Origin: Jackrogersella multiformis
Taxonomy: Eukaryota; Ascomycota; Sordariomycetes; Xylariales; Hypoxylaceae
Direction of reading: 5' to 3'
Length of the DNA stretch: 64,000 nucleotides
Assembly: GCA_902806575.1 (NCBI GenBank)
Contig: CADCXD010000007.1
Span: 620,001-684,000 of the forward strand
A program made the translations under genes and the position numbers. The notes under the pieces are model-generated. The model saw nothing but the letters and a program-made list of their open reading frames with translations, was not told the origin of the DNA and made no database searches. Shown here one piece after another: positions 10,608 through 22,676 of this stretch (the stretch's first letter is position 1; each line of letters opens with the position of its first letter).

Positions 10608-12000
10608 TTAAAATTCTCGACTCTCGCCAATATCACACACATCGAAAACACCCTCCTCCGTTAGCCCCTTGCGCTTCAGAGCCTCCTTAAGCAGCTGCGG
10701 CGGCTGCAGCACCGGCTCGGGGGTCATGACCCAGGTGCCCCAATGGATCCCCATCGCCCGCTTGCAGTTGGTTTCGGAGAATATCTCCACCGCGTCGAAG
10801 GGGTTGCAGTGCACGCCGGAGAAAAGGTGTCGAGGATGATATGCTCCGATGGGGATGAGACCGAGGTCGAACGAGCCGAATCGCTCGCCGATCCGGCGGA
10901 AGTGCGGGCACCTCGGTAGGTGCGCGTACTCTGCGCCGTAGTCGTCGACTCCTTCAGGTAATTTAGGTACGGCGCGGTATCCGGTATCTCCCCCGAACCA
11001 GACGGATTTGGCGGGAGCCCCTGAGGTGACGGCCCACGAGGCCCAGAGGGTCTTGTCCCGATCTAACCCGACTCTGCCGGAGCCGTGTTGGCAGGGAAGG
11101 CAAGAGATCTTTGCGGTTATGGGACCTGACAGATCCGGGCTACTAGCACTCTTGGCACCCGTCTCAACCTCGGCAGCTTGCGGCGTCAAGGTGATTTCTG
11201 CCTCCTGCCACCAATCCATCTCCGTCACATTATTCAGTCCTCCGGACTTGAACCACTTTTCTAGTCCTAGGCCAACGAAGAAGTGGGCATTTGGGTGATG
11301 TTTCTGGATCTCTTGAACACTCGGATATGAAAGGTGGTCATAGTGACTGTGGCTAATGACAACGGCATCTACGAAGGGCAGGTCCGCGATTTGACATGGT
11401 GGATCAGAATACCTCTTAAAAAAACCGAGGAAACTGACGGGCGCGCAGCAGTCTTCAAAGACGGGATCGAACAGAACCCGTAGTCCCGACGGATACTCCA
11501 CGTAGTAACAGGCGTGGCCGAGCCAAGTGGCACGGAGTTTTGACGATGAAGTTCGCGTCGGCAGAAATTGGGGTTCTACAATAGATACAAGCTTCTCTTC
11601 CTTTTTTGGCTTTGGCCAAACAAACGACCCGCCATAATAGGCTCTGCGTGTTCAGGGTCAGCTAACATACCTAGGTAGGCACTTGACGGAGACTAGGGTA
11701 ACGGCAATATTGCCCGGGTACACACGTGATAAATTGAATCATATCCCGGGGAGTGGGAAAAGAGTAGGAAGGATGCGTGTTTTGGAACTTGACAGTCTTT
11801 CCATGGTGATTTTTTACATGGTGCGCTTCGGGGTCAAAGTCCCGGACCTCATTGGCCTGTGGTGGACGTATGGTAACGCTGCTATGATATGATGCCATTG
11901 AGAGGGCGAGAGTAGCACCACTTATTGTGGCCTTTCTGGGGAATTGATTTGGGGAATGCGTAGGTCCTCTTTTAAAGAGAACTCGAAAGAAAGAAGTCAT
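10608..12000 (-). CDS. FMP30: NAPE-PLD-type metallo-beta-lactamase hydrolase
   Basis: This is a metallo-beta-lactamase fold enzyme of the N-acyl-phosphatidylethanolamine phospholipase D family, which releases N-acylethanolamines; yeast Fmp30 is mitochondrial. Exons are 11726-12000 and 10608-11643, about 436 residues. The intron (11644-11725) has a GTGTGT donor, a GCTGAC branch and a CGCAG acceptor, and joins FIT to AYYGGSFVWPKP in frame. The zinc motif HSHYDH is at about residues 190-195. Further metal-ligand blocks are SCLPCQHGSGR, WFGGDTGYR, PIGAYHPR and MGIHWGTW, all standard for NAPE-PLD. HHVKNHHGKTVKFQN before the intron is the usual entry to the domain. Other in-frame starts are ATGs at 12060 and 11898. 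The basic, Ser/Arg-rich N-terminus from 12000 could be a mitochondrial presequence. The intron contains one copy of the dispersed ACCTAGGT palindrome (11669-11676). Activity on NAPE is inferred from the family only. Confidence 0.9.
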
Positions 12001-12060
12001 GGGCTGGTGATGGTTGTATAGTGGACAAGGAGAAAGGAGAGAACGGATAGATATGTGCAT

Positions 12061-12964
12061 AGATTGCGAGCGCGTGACGTGGTAGAATTATGATTGTGGC
12101 TCTGTAATATTCGTCGTCCTCGAAATTGCAATTCCTTCTGGAATAGACTGCAGCCTACCTACCTACCTGTTAGCTCGAAGAACCTATGACAAGTTAGCTT
12201 TATCCTCTAAATGCCGCGGACCCGCGGGCCCGGGATCTTACCTAACGTACGTGGTTCGTAGGAGCCTACACTAGTGACCGGGGTCTTTTGTGTCTATGTA
12301 CGTGTAAATACCTACCTAGGTAGGTAGGATTTTCCCATGACTCGGCGTTCGGAGCCGGAGCAATTCTTCTGTCAGAATAGGGCATGACAACATCATTTTG
12401 CCAACTTCGAATACGAACTAGCAAGCATTACGAGCTAAACAAGAGTTCGCTAATCGGAGCTGAAATTCATGTTCGACTTAAGTTCCGATTGGCTCTAATA
12501 GTGATCGAAAGTCTGACATATAAATAGATATCATTAACAAATATTGGGCCATCGGTGTTTCTGACTAATAAGCAATAGTCTTGCTAAGCCGTAGCTGAAA
12601 TATGAAAAGAGGTATATTTCTCTGCAATAGTAGTAGTTAAGTACATCACCACCATTGTGGAGTATAATGGAGGGTTTACCATACTGTTGGAAACGTGTAT
12701 TTATATATAATAAAATAAAAAGATGGGCATATGGGTGGGTTTATATAGCTTCACTTTTAACCAACGAGGAACCACTTCGATATGGGAAGCTAACTGGGCT
12801 GATCGGTTAACCCAAAAATACCCATAGCTATCAGAAAGATTCATGCTCAGACTGCCGTAAGAGTACCTACACCCCGATTCCTCTATATCAAACAGCTAAA
12901 AGTAACACCCTTCCTTATCCGCGCCACCATCAAAAACCTAAACATCGATACATATGTTCAGCCC
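12061..12964. other. Intergenic between two minus-strand genes
   Basis: One ACCTAGGT copy at 12314 sits in a symmetric TACCTACCTAGGTAGGTAGG run. The rest is moderately AT-rich with no supported gene. Confidence 0.6.
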
Positions 12965-15900
12965 CTAAGCATCGTCACTCGCATCATCGCCATCCCCTTC
13001 CTCCTCCTCAGGCGGGACCCATACCAACACGCCATCCCTATCGCTCTTCATGCCCTCGGTAGGGATGATCTTGAGGACCTTCTGGAAGTACTTGTCCCTG
13101 ACCACGAGCGTCGGCCTGATCCAAGCGCCCCGCACGAGCGGCAGCAGCCTATACGTGACGGACCTGCGGGCGACCGGCAGCACGTTCAGCGTCGTGGTCT
13201 TGGCACCCGAGAACGCGAACTCGTCGCTGGGCTCCATCATGAGCCCGAACGTCAGGAAGTGCGACGATGGGTTCTCAATCGTGATGTCGAGGAACAGTAG
13301 TTGGGGCGCCGAGTCGGAAGGGGACTCGGGTGGTGAGTAGTACGACACCCCGGCCAGGACGCGCGGCTCGGAGGTCGTGACGAAGAACCGTGGAAGAGGT
13401 AGGGTTGTGATGTTCACCACTTCTTTAGGCGATGTGAGCCGCCGCCATTTAATGGTGAAGGCAAGATCGGCCGTTGCCGGCGATCTGTCATCAAGGTCTA
13501 TTTTTTGTGCGATAAGCTCGAACTGTGCTTCCTCGATCGTCTTAGGGCTAATGACCACGTCGTCTCCTGCCGTTAATTGGCCCTTGGACGCTTTGCAGCT
13601 AGCGTTCCCTTGCGTAGAGAGAACCTTGACATCCAGATCTAAGATAGCCAGGTCTTCATGTGCGAAGGAGGCGTACCGCGTAGCGAGAGACCATCTCTGC
13701 GCTAGTCCTCGATGACTTTGAACAGCCTCCTCTCCTTCCGACGGTTCTTGGGTATCTCCAGTCGTAAAATAGTTCGGCCATTCGAAATGTAATCTGGGAA
13801 ACAGGTCATAGCTTGCCTCAAAGGGGTTGACGATATTTAGGTGGTAAGTTTCCTGTTGGATAATCGGTGTCCCTGGATCAGACACCAGGTGATATCGTGC
13901 TTTCACCATCAAATCGAACACGATAGGCCCACTAACCGGGTCGATGGTGATCCTAGCTCTTACTAATTTAGAGCTTGATATTGTTCCAACTGACATTCCA
14001 TCTAATCTCGATTCCTCAGTTGCCGCAGGGCTCGACCTTTCTCCACCGTCTTTAATCTGCACTCTGTAGCTAGGAACATTCTCCCCGTATAAGGCTACGT
14101 CTAGTTTAGTATTTGCATCAGCATCTTCTTCGTTAAGGATCTCTAATTCAATCCCGATAGATTCGCTGGCATAATATTGCTCAAGCATGTTCACAAGTCT
14201 AACCTTCATTTTTGGAGGCCTTGGAAGGACTTTGATTTTGTGCGGATCTGCCCGTGTGACTTTCTTCCCGGATGATAATTGCGAATACCATAGGCCCGCC
14301 GAGTTTGTTTCCCGCAGTCTAACTGTGTATCTGAGTATGAAAGACGGCGGAGCTACTGAGACCTGGATTGAAGATGCATTTGCGTCGCCGGGCTCTCGCA
14401 ATGGTACGTCCATCTCGAAGACTCGCGTCTGGCCCGGCAATAAGGTCAAGTCATCCATCCCCTCCAATATGACTGTAGTTGTTTGTGAACTCGTATCAGA
14501 AGCATCGTCGGAATCCGGATCATTGTCTGTCTGCGCCTCGACTAAAGCTACCTTTGTAGCTCGGAATTTTGAAGATGCCGGTTTTTGTTTATCTCTGGGT
14601 TCGTGTTTTAAATGTATCGTGCGTAAACTGCCGTCAAATTCGACTCGGACCGTTTCTAGGACTACCGGTACAGCATTCGGGAACGCGTTAGACGTGATCG
14701 AAATTTGAGCAGGGCAATTTTGTCCAGCTTTCCCTTCTTCATTTTTAAAGACGAAAGAAGCCTGTAGGAACGACGTTATATGCTCGTCGCTAATACTGAT
14801 AATGGGCTGGTCATTAACGGTCACCCCATCTAACGACTTCGTAATGTCGTAATGCCAACCCGGCCGCCTCGAGAAGCCTATGATATATGTTAGCCTTCTC
14901 AACTACTAGCTACAGTAGTCAATCTCGCTCACCTCTATTTAGAAGCTCCCAATCAATAGCGACGATAAGGTCTTTTTGACCGACTTCTACAGCTGCACCC
15001 CTCAGAGTCCAACTCAACACTTCCATAATGTCCCACCAACCCTCCACCCGAAAAGACATGTTTCTCCACAGAGGCGTCAATATGCTCATAATATGCTTCC
15101 ATTTATGCATCCTTTCTAATTCCTTGCAAGATTCGAGCGCTAGTTCTACCGATGTCCGAATCTCCTGTCGTTCTTGAAATTGACTTCGTGCCAACATTAG
15201 GAGATCAAAAATCAATTGGCCATGGTTGACGCCAGTCCCAACTAACGGATACTCTTCGTGAGGCTCTGGACACATATAAGTGTCATAGCCATACGCCTTA
15301 TTCACCTGGGATGGTGAAGACGCATCTGGTTGTTTTCGGTCATCTCCGGGTATAGACAGCGCTAGTTTCCGTCTCATAGATAAGTGTCGTGCAGCGGCCC
15401 GGTACCAATACCCCTGATGATGAAGGTATTCCCATGGCTGCAATCGTTCAGCCGAAAGACTTTTTTCAGGTAAGCGGTACGGCAGCATAGTAGACGGTTC
15501 CAATTCTGGGAACTGAACTTTTTCGATCAGGTTAGCCATGACCGTACTCCATCTTGCTTCCCAGGCTTTCCATCCGTAGTTATTTGTTCCTTGTCCCCTT
15601 CGGTCGACTAGGTCGCATATCCTATCATGATGTGTTTGCCATCTCCTAACGGCGGCAGTGCTTTGCCCAGTCCATAGTAGGCATTTTAAGGATCGAATAG
15701 CTATTATGTCAGCTAAAAGACGAGCATCATTGAATCTAGGACTCCATCCTGGAATGGTTTCGAGAACGTCCGCGCCGAGTAGCGTGTCATATGCTTGCTC
15801 GTAAGAACGCAAGGCAACATCTATTTCCTGACGGAACTCTGCCAGTATGGCCGTTTTGAAGTCGTAGCGAACATTCCAACCTTGCAAAGACAAGGTGTGA

Positions 15901-16800
15901 GAAGTACCGGTAGTAGGCGGAATAGTCGGCTGTGGCGCATATCCCCTTGCCTTCTTCTTGCGTGCGTGTCTACCAAGATCACGGTAGTACTCGGTCGCTT
16001 GATCAAATACCGAGGTTAGAACACTATCAACAGCACTCTCTAGGTCCGCTTCAGTCCGTTGGGTAGGCAGAACGAATAGGGAGGTCTTCGGGTCCAGCCC
16101 GGTACTCCTCCTAACGTTCTCCAACCTTTCTTGAACTGGCCTACGGAGCTTGGTGACTGGTCGCTGAGGATAACTACAACAAATCGGATTTTGCAGCCAG
16201 ACTGCCCAATAGCATTCTTGACAGCGTTTATGTCTGTCTTAAGTTGGTTGTCGTGTAGGGTCGCGAGCGTAGGGTCAGAGGTCAAGCTATAGAAAGTTAA
16301 GCACACACTCGGTATGAGTTCCTGATGCTTCTGAAGCCACTGTGTATCTATCAAACCATCTGGGTACAGACTAGAACCTGGACTGAGAGGTGAGAATGGA
16401 GAATGAAGGATGAGCGGAGATGAAGGTTCCTCGAAGCTATCGGTGAGACGTGCGCGGCGAGGTGGCAGTAAAAATTCCTAAGAGTCCAAGTCAGACTCGT
16501 CTCTTAGTATAGTCCCAAGGGGAAAAGACAAACCCTCCCAATAGTCTTGATCTTGAACTTATATCTTCTCGAGGTATCCGCGGAGTTCCATGGAAGGTTG
16601 GTTGCGTCCTTCTCCTGGATGCAACGAAGAATTATCTTTGCCTCCCGACTCTCTATAGGGGGTAGCTCTGATCGGACTAGAACGGCCTGCTCTCTTAACC
16701 CCGGGTCTGTCAGAGAGGACTTGGTAGATGCAGTGCTCAGGCCGGAGACGACGAGGAATGGGACATTATGGTCCAGGCTACCTGGTGGATAGTCGTCCAT
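12965..16800 (-). CDS. TRAPPC11: TRAPPC11 (foie gras/Gryzun) trafficking subunit, with apparent frameshift
   Basis: TRAPPC11 is a large subunit of the TRAPP complex acting in ER-Golgi and Golgi membrane traffic. Exons are 16534-16800 (starting MDDYPPGSLDHNVPFLVVSG), about 16130-16477, 14933 to about 16150, and 12965-14877; total about 1240 residues. The first intron (16478-16533, GTTTGT donor) and the last (14878-14932, GTGAGC donor, GCTAAC branch) join in phase. The foie gras domain follows in the middle (LSLQGWNVRYDFKTAILAEFR; NNYGWKAWEARWSTVMANLIE) and the Gryzun region is C-terminal (GFSRRPGWHYDITKSLDGV), ending in an acidic tail. Oddity: coding frame changes near 16130-16165, between VVVILSDQSPSS and VQERLENVRRSTGLDPKTSL. 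The two frames differ by a net -1, and no GT-AG intron of suitable length fits. Either one base is missing in the assembly, or the allele is broken, or a non-canonical event occurs. The rest of the frame is intact, which favours a sequence error. Confidence 0.88.
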
Positions 16801-18017
16801 TGGTCTGTTAGGGCAGGAGATCGGAAGGCATTGGCGTGGTTGTCTGTTGGAACGAATCGCGAACCGGCATGCCAAATGCGATCGGCTCGGTATATAGTTG
16901 TATTCGACTCAGCTCATCCCCCTAGACGCAATGCGATTAGTTCCATGATACTAAAGCCGGGTTCGCATTGCTCACATGTGTATAAGTTTTTAAGGATAGT
17001 GAGTGTATAGTACTGTTTTCTATCCTGTCAATAGATTATCTGGCACACAGCTAAGATATGTGGACGATTCAGATACCTAGGTAAGTAAGCTGGTATCATG
17101 GTCCACTATCGCATAGATCAGAGAAGGTCGTTGCAGTCGTTGCAGTAGTTAAGATTGCACCATCTTACTCGGCATTTTACGTATACCTACAGTGGATATT
17201 GGATTTCTATGTAGGTAGAGGCTAGAGCTTCAGTGACCTCACATTTCTAGCCCGACTGAGTGGAACCCATTAAAAGTCGGAGGCCCGGTGGCAGCTAGTG
17301 CAGGGCCTTCTTACCTAGGGTACCTAGGTACTCAGGTACTTCATTGATGATTACCTAACTTAATCTCATTATGTAACAGCCTTGGAATAATAATCGGCCA
17401 TTAATTCGTGTGTGGCTTGGACTTTCCTTTCAACGTAAGGTTACGGGTATCCACATATATGGATACCTAGGTAGGTACGTACTGTACTGTAAGTTACATG
17501 GCTATCTTGATTGGCAGCATCGAACAAGCCAGTGCGTGCACTGCGGGCAGTACCGACCTTCTAATGTTAGCCTTGTTCGCTCCCAGCTCTAATCGTGTCG
17601 TTACGAAAGTATTCTTCCGTTTGTCACTTCACAAAGTTCCTCTTCGCCGCCAGCTAAATCCCGATATCATACCGTCTTAAGAGGATAAAAAGTAGCACCT
17701 GACGAGTTAATTACAGCTTTACATTGCTTTTGAAGCTTGTTTTCTAACACTGTTAACACATCCTACTACAATTCCGATCCACCTTCGCCAATCTCGTCAT
17801 TCCCATCCTGCGACCGATAGACACTCCAGTTTCCTCGATCGGTTCTGACGAAAATCCTGTCGGTCAGGGCAGACTTGGATACTCCCTCTACAAAATCAAC
17901 AACTCGATGCTACAATAAGGTTGTTTATCGGGTTTATTAAAGCCGGCGACAGATCCTGGTGAATACAGCTTGGGTTCACATACACTACAACTAGTCGTAC
18001 AAGCAGACGATCGCACA
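16801..18017. other. Divergent promoter region, TRAPPC11 and RXT2
   Basis: About 1.2 kb between two divergently transcribed genes. ACCTAGGT copies lie at 17075, 17322 and 17465, with a related ACCTAGGG at 17313. No coding frame with a recognisable product was found. The pyrimidine-rich sequence upstream of 18018 is likely the RXT2 5' UTR. Confidence 0.6.
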
Positions 18018-19700
18018 ATGACGTCTCAACAAGTTCTCTTCGCCGAAACCATTACGGCAATGAAGAAGGCGCGCAAGCGCAAGGCATATGGTAATTTATT
18101 GGTTAAAGGAACCTTGTCTTAGTTACTAATAGCTTCGTAGATTCCGATTCCGACTCCGAAATCCATTACCATGGCAATCGAGGTCACAAATTGATGAAGA
18201 GGGCTCGGTTTGTTCACGAAGGACAGCTAGCACCACCCTCCGGACCTGAAGTATACAAGGAGGTGAGCCTACCATAAACCCTTACGTGATTATTTGAGAC
18301 CAATACCTAATAACTGTCCATCTTTCAGGTCGTCAATCATGCCGGATACCAGAGGACAATCATTAGCCGAAACCCAGTCCTTATTGACGATGAAGGTTAT
18401 GAGCTTGACAGCGACGACGATCAGGAGTATATCCAAGACGTAACTGACGCTGCAGCCGAGTTCAATCCATACGCCAACGTGCGGCTCGAAAGTTCGTTGT
18501 CACGATTGATCCAACGTCACCGTATTTGCTAACAGTTGGTTACCTGCAGACATCCTCGCGCCTCTTACCTCCGTTACCGATCTTCCTACACATCCCACCC
18601 TGTCGCGGTCTTACACCACGAAAACCCTCACAGATTTGGCGGAGCAAAGCTGTACTATCATGCACAAGGAAAACGCCGCGCTTTGGAAGGTCAAGCACCT
18701 ACAAACAAAGCTTGTTGGTGACCATATCTGGGCACCCTGCGAGGTCATGATTGGTCCTAATGACATCGAGTTATACCGCGACGAGTACATTGACTATAAC
18801 AGCCAGACACCAGGGTCTGTCAAGTCAGATGCCAACATGCTGTCGCTAGAAGATGCACGAGCGAGGCCTTGCAAAAGTGCCAAGGCAGCACCGAAGGATG
18901 CAATTCTCGCACATGTTGATGTAAAAGCAAAGACTAACGGAGAAGGACCCGAGAACGTTGACGCCACAATGGTCGATGCTGAGCCACCACATATCGGAGA
19001 TACAAATGCGCCAGAGCCGGAAGCGCAGAACCGGAAGGTTGTTGGTGAGGGCTCGAAGCCAGATGTCGAGGGTAACGAACAAGACAGCGCGCCCGGCAAA
19101 TCAGCGGAAAGAGACGCGAAAACCGACACAATAGACAACGACCCAGGCGCAACTACTGATGTCAGCAATAGGGTCAAAGAATTGCAAATCACGGGGACTA
19201 CTACTAGTAGACCAGAGACAAGTAATCTCCCGGCATCCGCCCTGCAAAGAGAAGCCGAAAAGGCGACCCGGGTCGGCAAGGAAGCTGAGCCTGGTGACAG
19301 CCGAGCAGTATCGGTGATATCGGAATTCGCAGATGACCCCCCTATACATCCTCTCTTCCTGCCGCCCCGATCAGCTCATCCCGACCGGGATCTGGGGATT
19401 CCAGAGGCAGAAGCAGAGGATATGCGACGCCTGTTACAGTTATATATACAGAAACAGGAAGAAGTGTGTCGGGGAGCAAAGCGACTTTACGAAGGACTCC
19501 TTCGAGCTGACAGGCTGCGGAATACAGTTCTGCAATGGTCTAAGTATGAGGCGCACGTTGGGCTAAACCGTGATATGTCAGACGGTGAGGACTGGTACGA
19601 CAAGGAGGAATGGGGCTTAGAAGATGATCTTAAGAAGGGTCAAGATGAGGAAGAAGAGGATACAACGCAGACAACGAAAAAAACAAGGACTCGCAGGTGA
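18018..19700 (+). CDS. RXT2: RXT2, subunit of the Rpd3L histone deacetylase complex
   Basis: RXT2 is a nuclear subunit of the large Rpd3 histone deacetylase complex. Four exons give 502 residues: 18018-18090, 18141-18262, 18329-18491 and 18550-19700, all in phase. The RXT2 N-terminal domain spans roughly residues 60-190. Its hallmark blocks are visible: LIDDEGYELDSDDD, AAEFNPYANVRLE, ILAPLTSVTDLPTHPTLSR, HKENAALWKVKHLQTKLVG and MIGPNDIELY. A basic KKARKRK patch near residue 20 is a likely nuclear signal. After it comes a long acidic, low-complexity linker, then a predicted coiled coil near residues 415-465 (QLYIQKQEEVCRGAKRLYEG), and an acidic then basic C-terminus. The third intron uses a less common GTTCGT donor, but the frame and protein match across it are clear. 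The gene is divergent from TRAPPC11. Confidence 0.9.
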
Positions 19701-20437
19701 TGATAGATGGATTGATTTTGATGATTTTATTATTCATCGGATACCCGAGGAGATATTTGGCTGAAGTCCAGTTCTCTGATCAAATAAGAGAGTGCTATGT
19801 AGCTAACCGTATATCATTTAGCTACCAGTCTATACCAGTCTATAGACACCCTACCAAGGCTATTAAATCTTAGACGAATCAGGATTGCTTTGAGTGTGGT
19901 TTTAGGAATGGTGATATCCTAGCAGTAGTGTAGATTTGGAATTGTAAGGGTCATGAGACCGGTCACAGCCAGTTGGTTGATGATAGTCATGCTACTAGGT
20001 TAGGTACCTACCTAGGTAGAGTTTGCTAAGTTGAGAAAGGCCACAATTCTAGCTTATTTGTGGCACGTGCGCCCCGATCGGAGACGGTTAACTTGTCGGG
20101 AGGGGCTCCGTAGAGTTTATGTTAGAGTTAAGCTTAGAGGCTGATACCTACCACACCTAGTAATGAACGTCTCACAGGAACAGGTAGGTAGTAAGTACAC
20201 CAGAGAAAAAAAGCTAAAAAAGTAACACAAAAGAAATGACCTTGCCCCAATTATTTCTTCTAGGCCACGTTTATTTTATAAACGCAGCTATATCTACATA
20301 ACGTCACTCACCCTACCGATTTGTTCCATCGACATCTGTATTACTTGCGCCATTGTGATTATTCATCATTATATTATTGTACACCGTCATAGCCATAACC
20401 TGCCTAGGGTGTTCCATACATCAAAATTGAGTGAGCT
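19701..20437. other. Intergenic between RXT2 and OPI3
   Basis: This holds the RXT2 3' UTR and the OPI3 promoter. One ACCTAGGT is at 20010, in a TACCTACCTAGGTAG run. No gene is seen. Confidence 0.6.
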
Positions 20438-21337
20438 ATGGCGCCATTCGAAGCTCCCACGACAAAGCTCGTCGACCTCAACCAGACGAGCTTGTTCAGT
20501 ATGTCAAAGCTATAGTACCGCAGCAAGCGATATACATGAGCTAACATAAATAGTTTCTGCGTGTTCCATTGCATTTAACCCTTTGTTTTGGAAGTAGGTC
20601 ATATATCTCATTGATACGTTACCTTGAATACCTTGGATACCTTGGATATAGCTCTGGAAGATGTGGATATAATAAGGCTAACAGGATCACAGCATTATAG
20701 CTCGACAAGGTCTGCGCAATCCACCTCCAACCTTGCCCTGCACTGTAGACTATGCATATGGAGACTATGCATATGTCCATGTGCTTACTATAGGTGTGTG
20801 GTACTGACTTTCCGAATAGAATACCACAATAAACTACTCACCAAGCTCTTCGGCGGCCGTTCGCAAACCGCTTGCTACGGGCTAGCTTTCACAATCTTCA
20901 CTCTCGGTCTGGTCCGCGACTTCTTCTACGAACGTGCCCTCCGAGAACAACCATCGTACCCTCTCCTCGAGCCGGACACTGTCAAGTATGTCGGGTACGC
21001 GCTCGTCGCGATCGGCAACGTATTGGTCGTAACCTCGACGTGGGCGCTCGGGGTCACGGGCACGTTCCTAGGGGATTACTTCGGAATCCTGATGGACGAC
21101 ATCGTGACAGGGTTTCCATTCAGCGTCACGGATGCACCCATGTACAACGGCGCCACATGCAGCTTCCTCGGCACTGCCTTGATTTATGGCAAGCCCGCGG
21201 GAATCCTGCTGACCGCCTGGGTCTTCTTCGTCTACCAGGTTGCCCTCAAATATGAAAACCCGTTCACGGCCGAGATATACGCCAAGAGGGAAAGAGAGCG
21301 TGCCGCTGCAGGCAAGGGTAGCAAGAAGTCGCAATGA
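20438..21337 (+). CDS. OPI3: Phospholipid N-methyltransferase (OPI3 type) with a 17-nt microexon
   Basis: OPI3-type enzymes of the ER membrane carry out the second and third SAM-dependent methylations from phosphatidylmonomethylethanolamine to phosphatidylcholine. Exons are 20438-20498, 20554-20593, 20693-20709 and 20820-21337, giving 211 residues, close to yeast Opi3 (206). The 17-nt third exon supplies the residues between FNPLFWN and EYHNK (IIARQ). Without it neither frame nor the conserved FWNIIARQEYHNK block is restored. The protein has about four hydrophobic helices. The SAM/substrate region GVTGTFLGDYFGILMDD and the GATCSFLGTALIYGKPAG block are typical of the family. The C-terminus is basic and ends in GSKKSQ. 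The introns carry small tandem duplications: ccttggata units near 20627-20648 and agactatgcatatg twice near 20747-20775. An unspliced reading from 20624 is a false start. Confidence 0.93.
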
Positions 21338-22676
21338 TGATCAGCTATCGGCAGCCCGGCTATGTACGGAAGCAATCCGGAGGGATGTACAGCCCGCTAT
21401 ACCGAATTTTGCCGAGACTCGCCCAAAGCCGGATGGTAAGCACACCGGGGGAGACGGAAGGAATTGGTTACATTCCGGCGTGAGTTTTGTATGTATGTAT
21501 GTATGCATGTATGCATGTATGCTAGGTGCGTGTTATGCGCGCGTGAAACCTGTGGCGGTGTATTCAGCATTGCATTTGCTAGATCAAGGGGAGTTTGTTT
21601 GCATGACATAGAGGGGCCATCAGCTACGCAAGCCAATACGAGACGAGACGAACAGTTCACTAATAGTATGAAGTGAATAAGTGAATGAATTCAAAAGTCC
21701 CCTCCTCCAAGCAGCCATTACTGTGACATGGCTTTTGATACATGTCAGGCTGTCCTCCCCCAAACTGCTGTATACCTACGTACCCAGCCTTAATACCAAG
21801 TGACAAGCAACTCTCTTTCGCTCTTTGATATGTTCAGCCTTGGTCTTCGTCTAATATAACTTACAAGGAGACTAGTTTGTTAACCATTCAAAGGCCCGGT
21901 CGCCCAAATAAAGCCATAATGAACCGTTCATTCTGCAAGAAAGAATTAGGTAAGTTATACTATCGGGTGTTGACTCTGTGTCGATTTTTATGGTCTGCCG
22001 AAGCAGGTCCCCGGGATGGTCTCGGGTTGAACGTATCCGGATCATACCGTGGTGCGGAAGATACCGTGGTTAACCCTTGTTTACCTACGATGCATCTAGC
22101 ACAAGAATGGTAATTACTTGGTAGCCCATGACATATGTACATCATACCTAGGTATCATGAAGATGGATACATACATGTATGTAGGTAGGTGCGTGGACAA
22201 GAGACTTCTTAGGTTGCTTTCTTTAGTGACTACTACCTACTATGTAATGTGCTACGCTAAATTCCGGGGTAAAGGGTTCTCTAGTATAGTGGGGGATCGG
22301 ACCCTCTTACTTGGAAGTGACCAATACCAAACAACTTCTTACAAGCGAGGAATTTATCGACCAATCAATTCATACACCTAGATACCTACCTACTTAGGTA
22401 TACAAGTCATTCTGCCCTACTACCACTGATCCTTTTTAGCCTCTCTTCCGATACCGTCTTCACCTCACATCCTATGTGTGTGTGTTTATTCCGGGTTGAT
22501 AACGTTACAATATATTCACATTCTACTCTTTATTTATTCTGAGAGGAACCCAATTTTTTGTTCTGTTTCCTCTCTTCGGAAATATCCCCTCCTTAAGAAG
22601 AAAATAAAATAAAAGGGAACGAGGATAACATACGATAAAATTCTCGTGGCCCAATTTTCTGGGCCCCGGTTCAGCC
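21338..22676. other. Intergenic between OPI3 and the NRAMP transporter
   Basis: This holds the OPI3 3' flank and the transporter promoter. A (GTAT/GCAT)n run lies at about 21488-21522 and ACCTAGGT at 22146. Open frames here have no family signal. Confidence 0.6.

Noticed and set aside
14187..14708. Plus-strand frame of 173 codons
   Set aside because: Antisense shadow of TRAPPC11.
20624..20819. Long plus-strand start before OPI3 exon 4
   Set aside because: It reads through introns; the spliced model gives a family-length protein with the conserved FWN and EYHNK residues.
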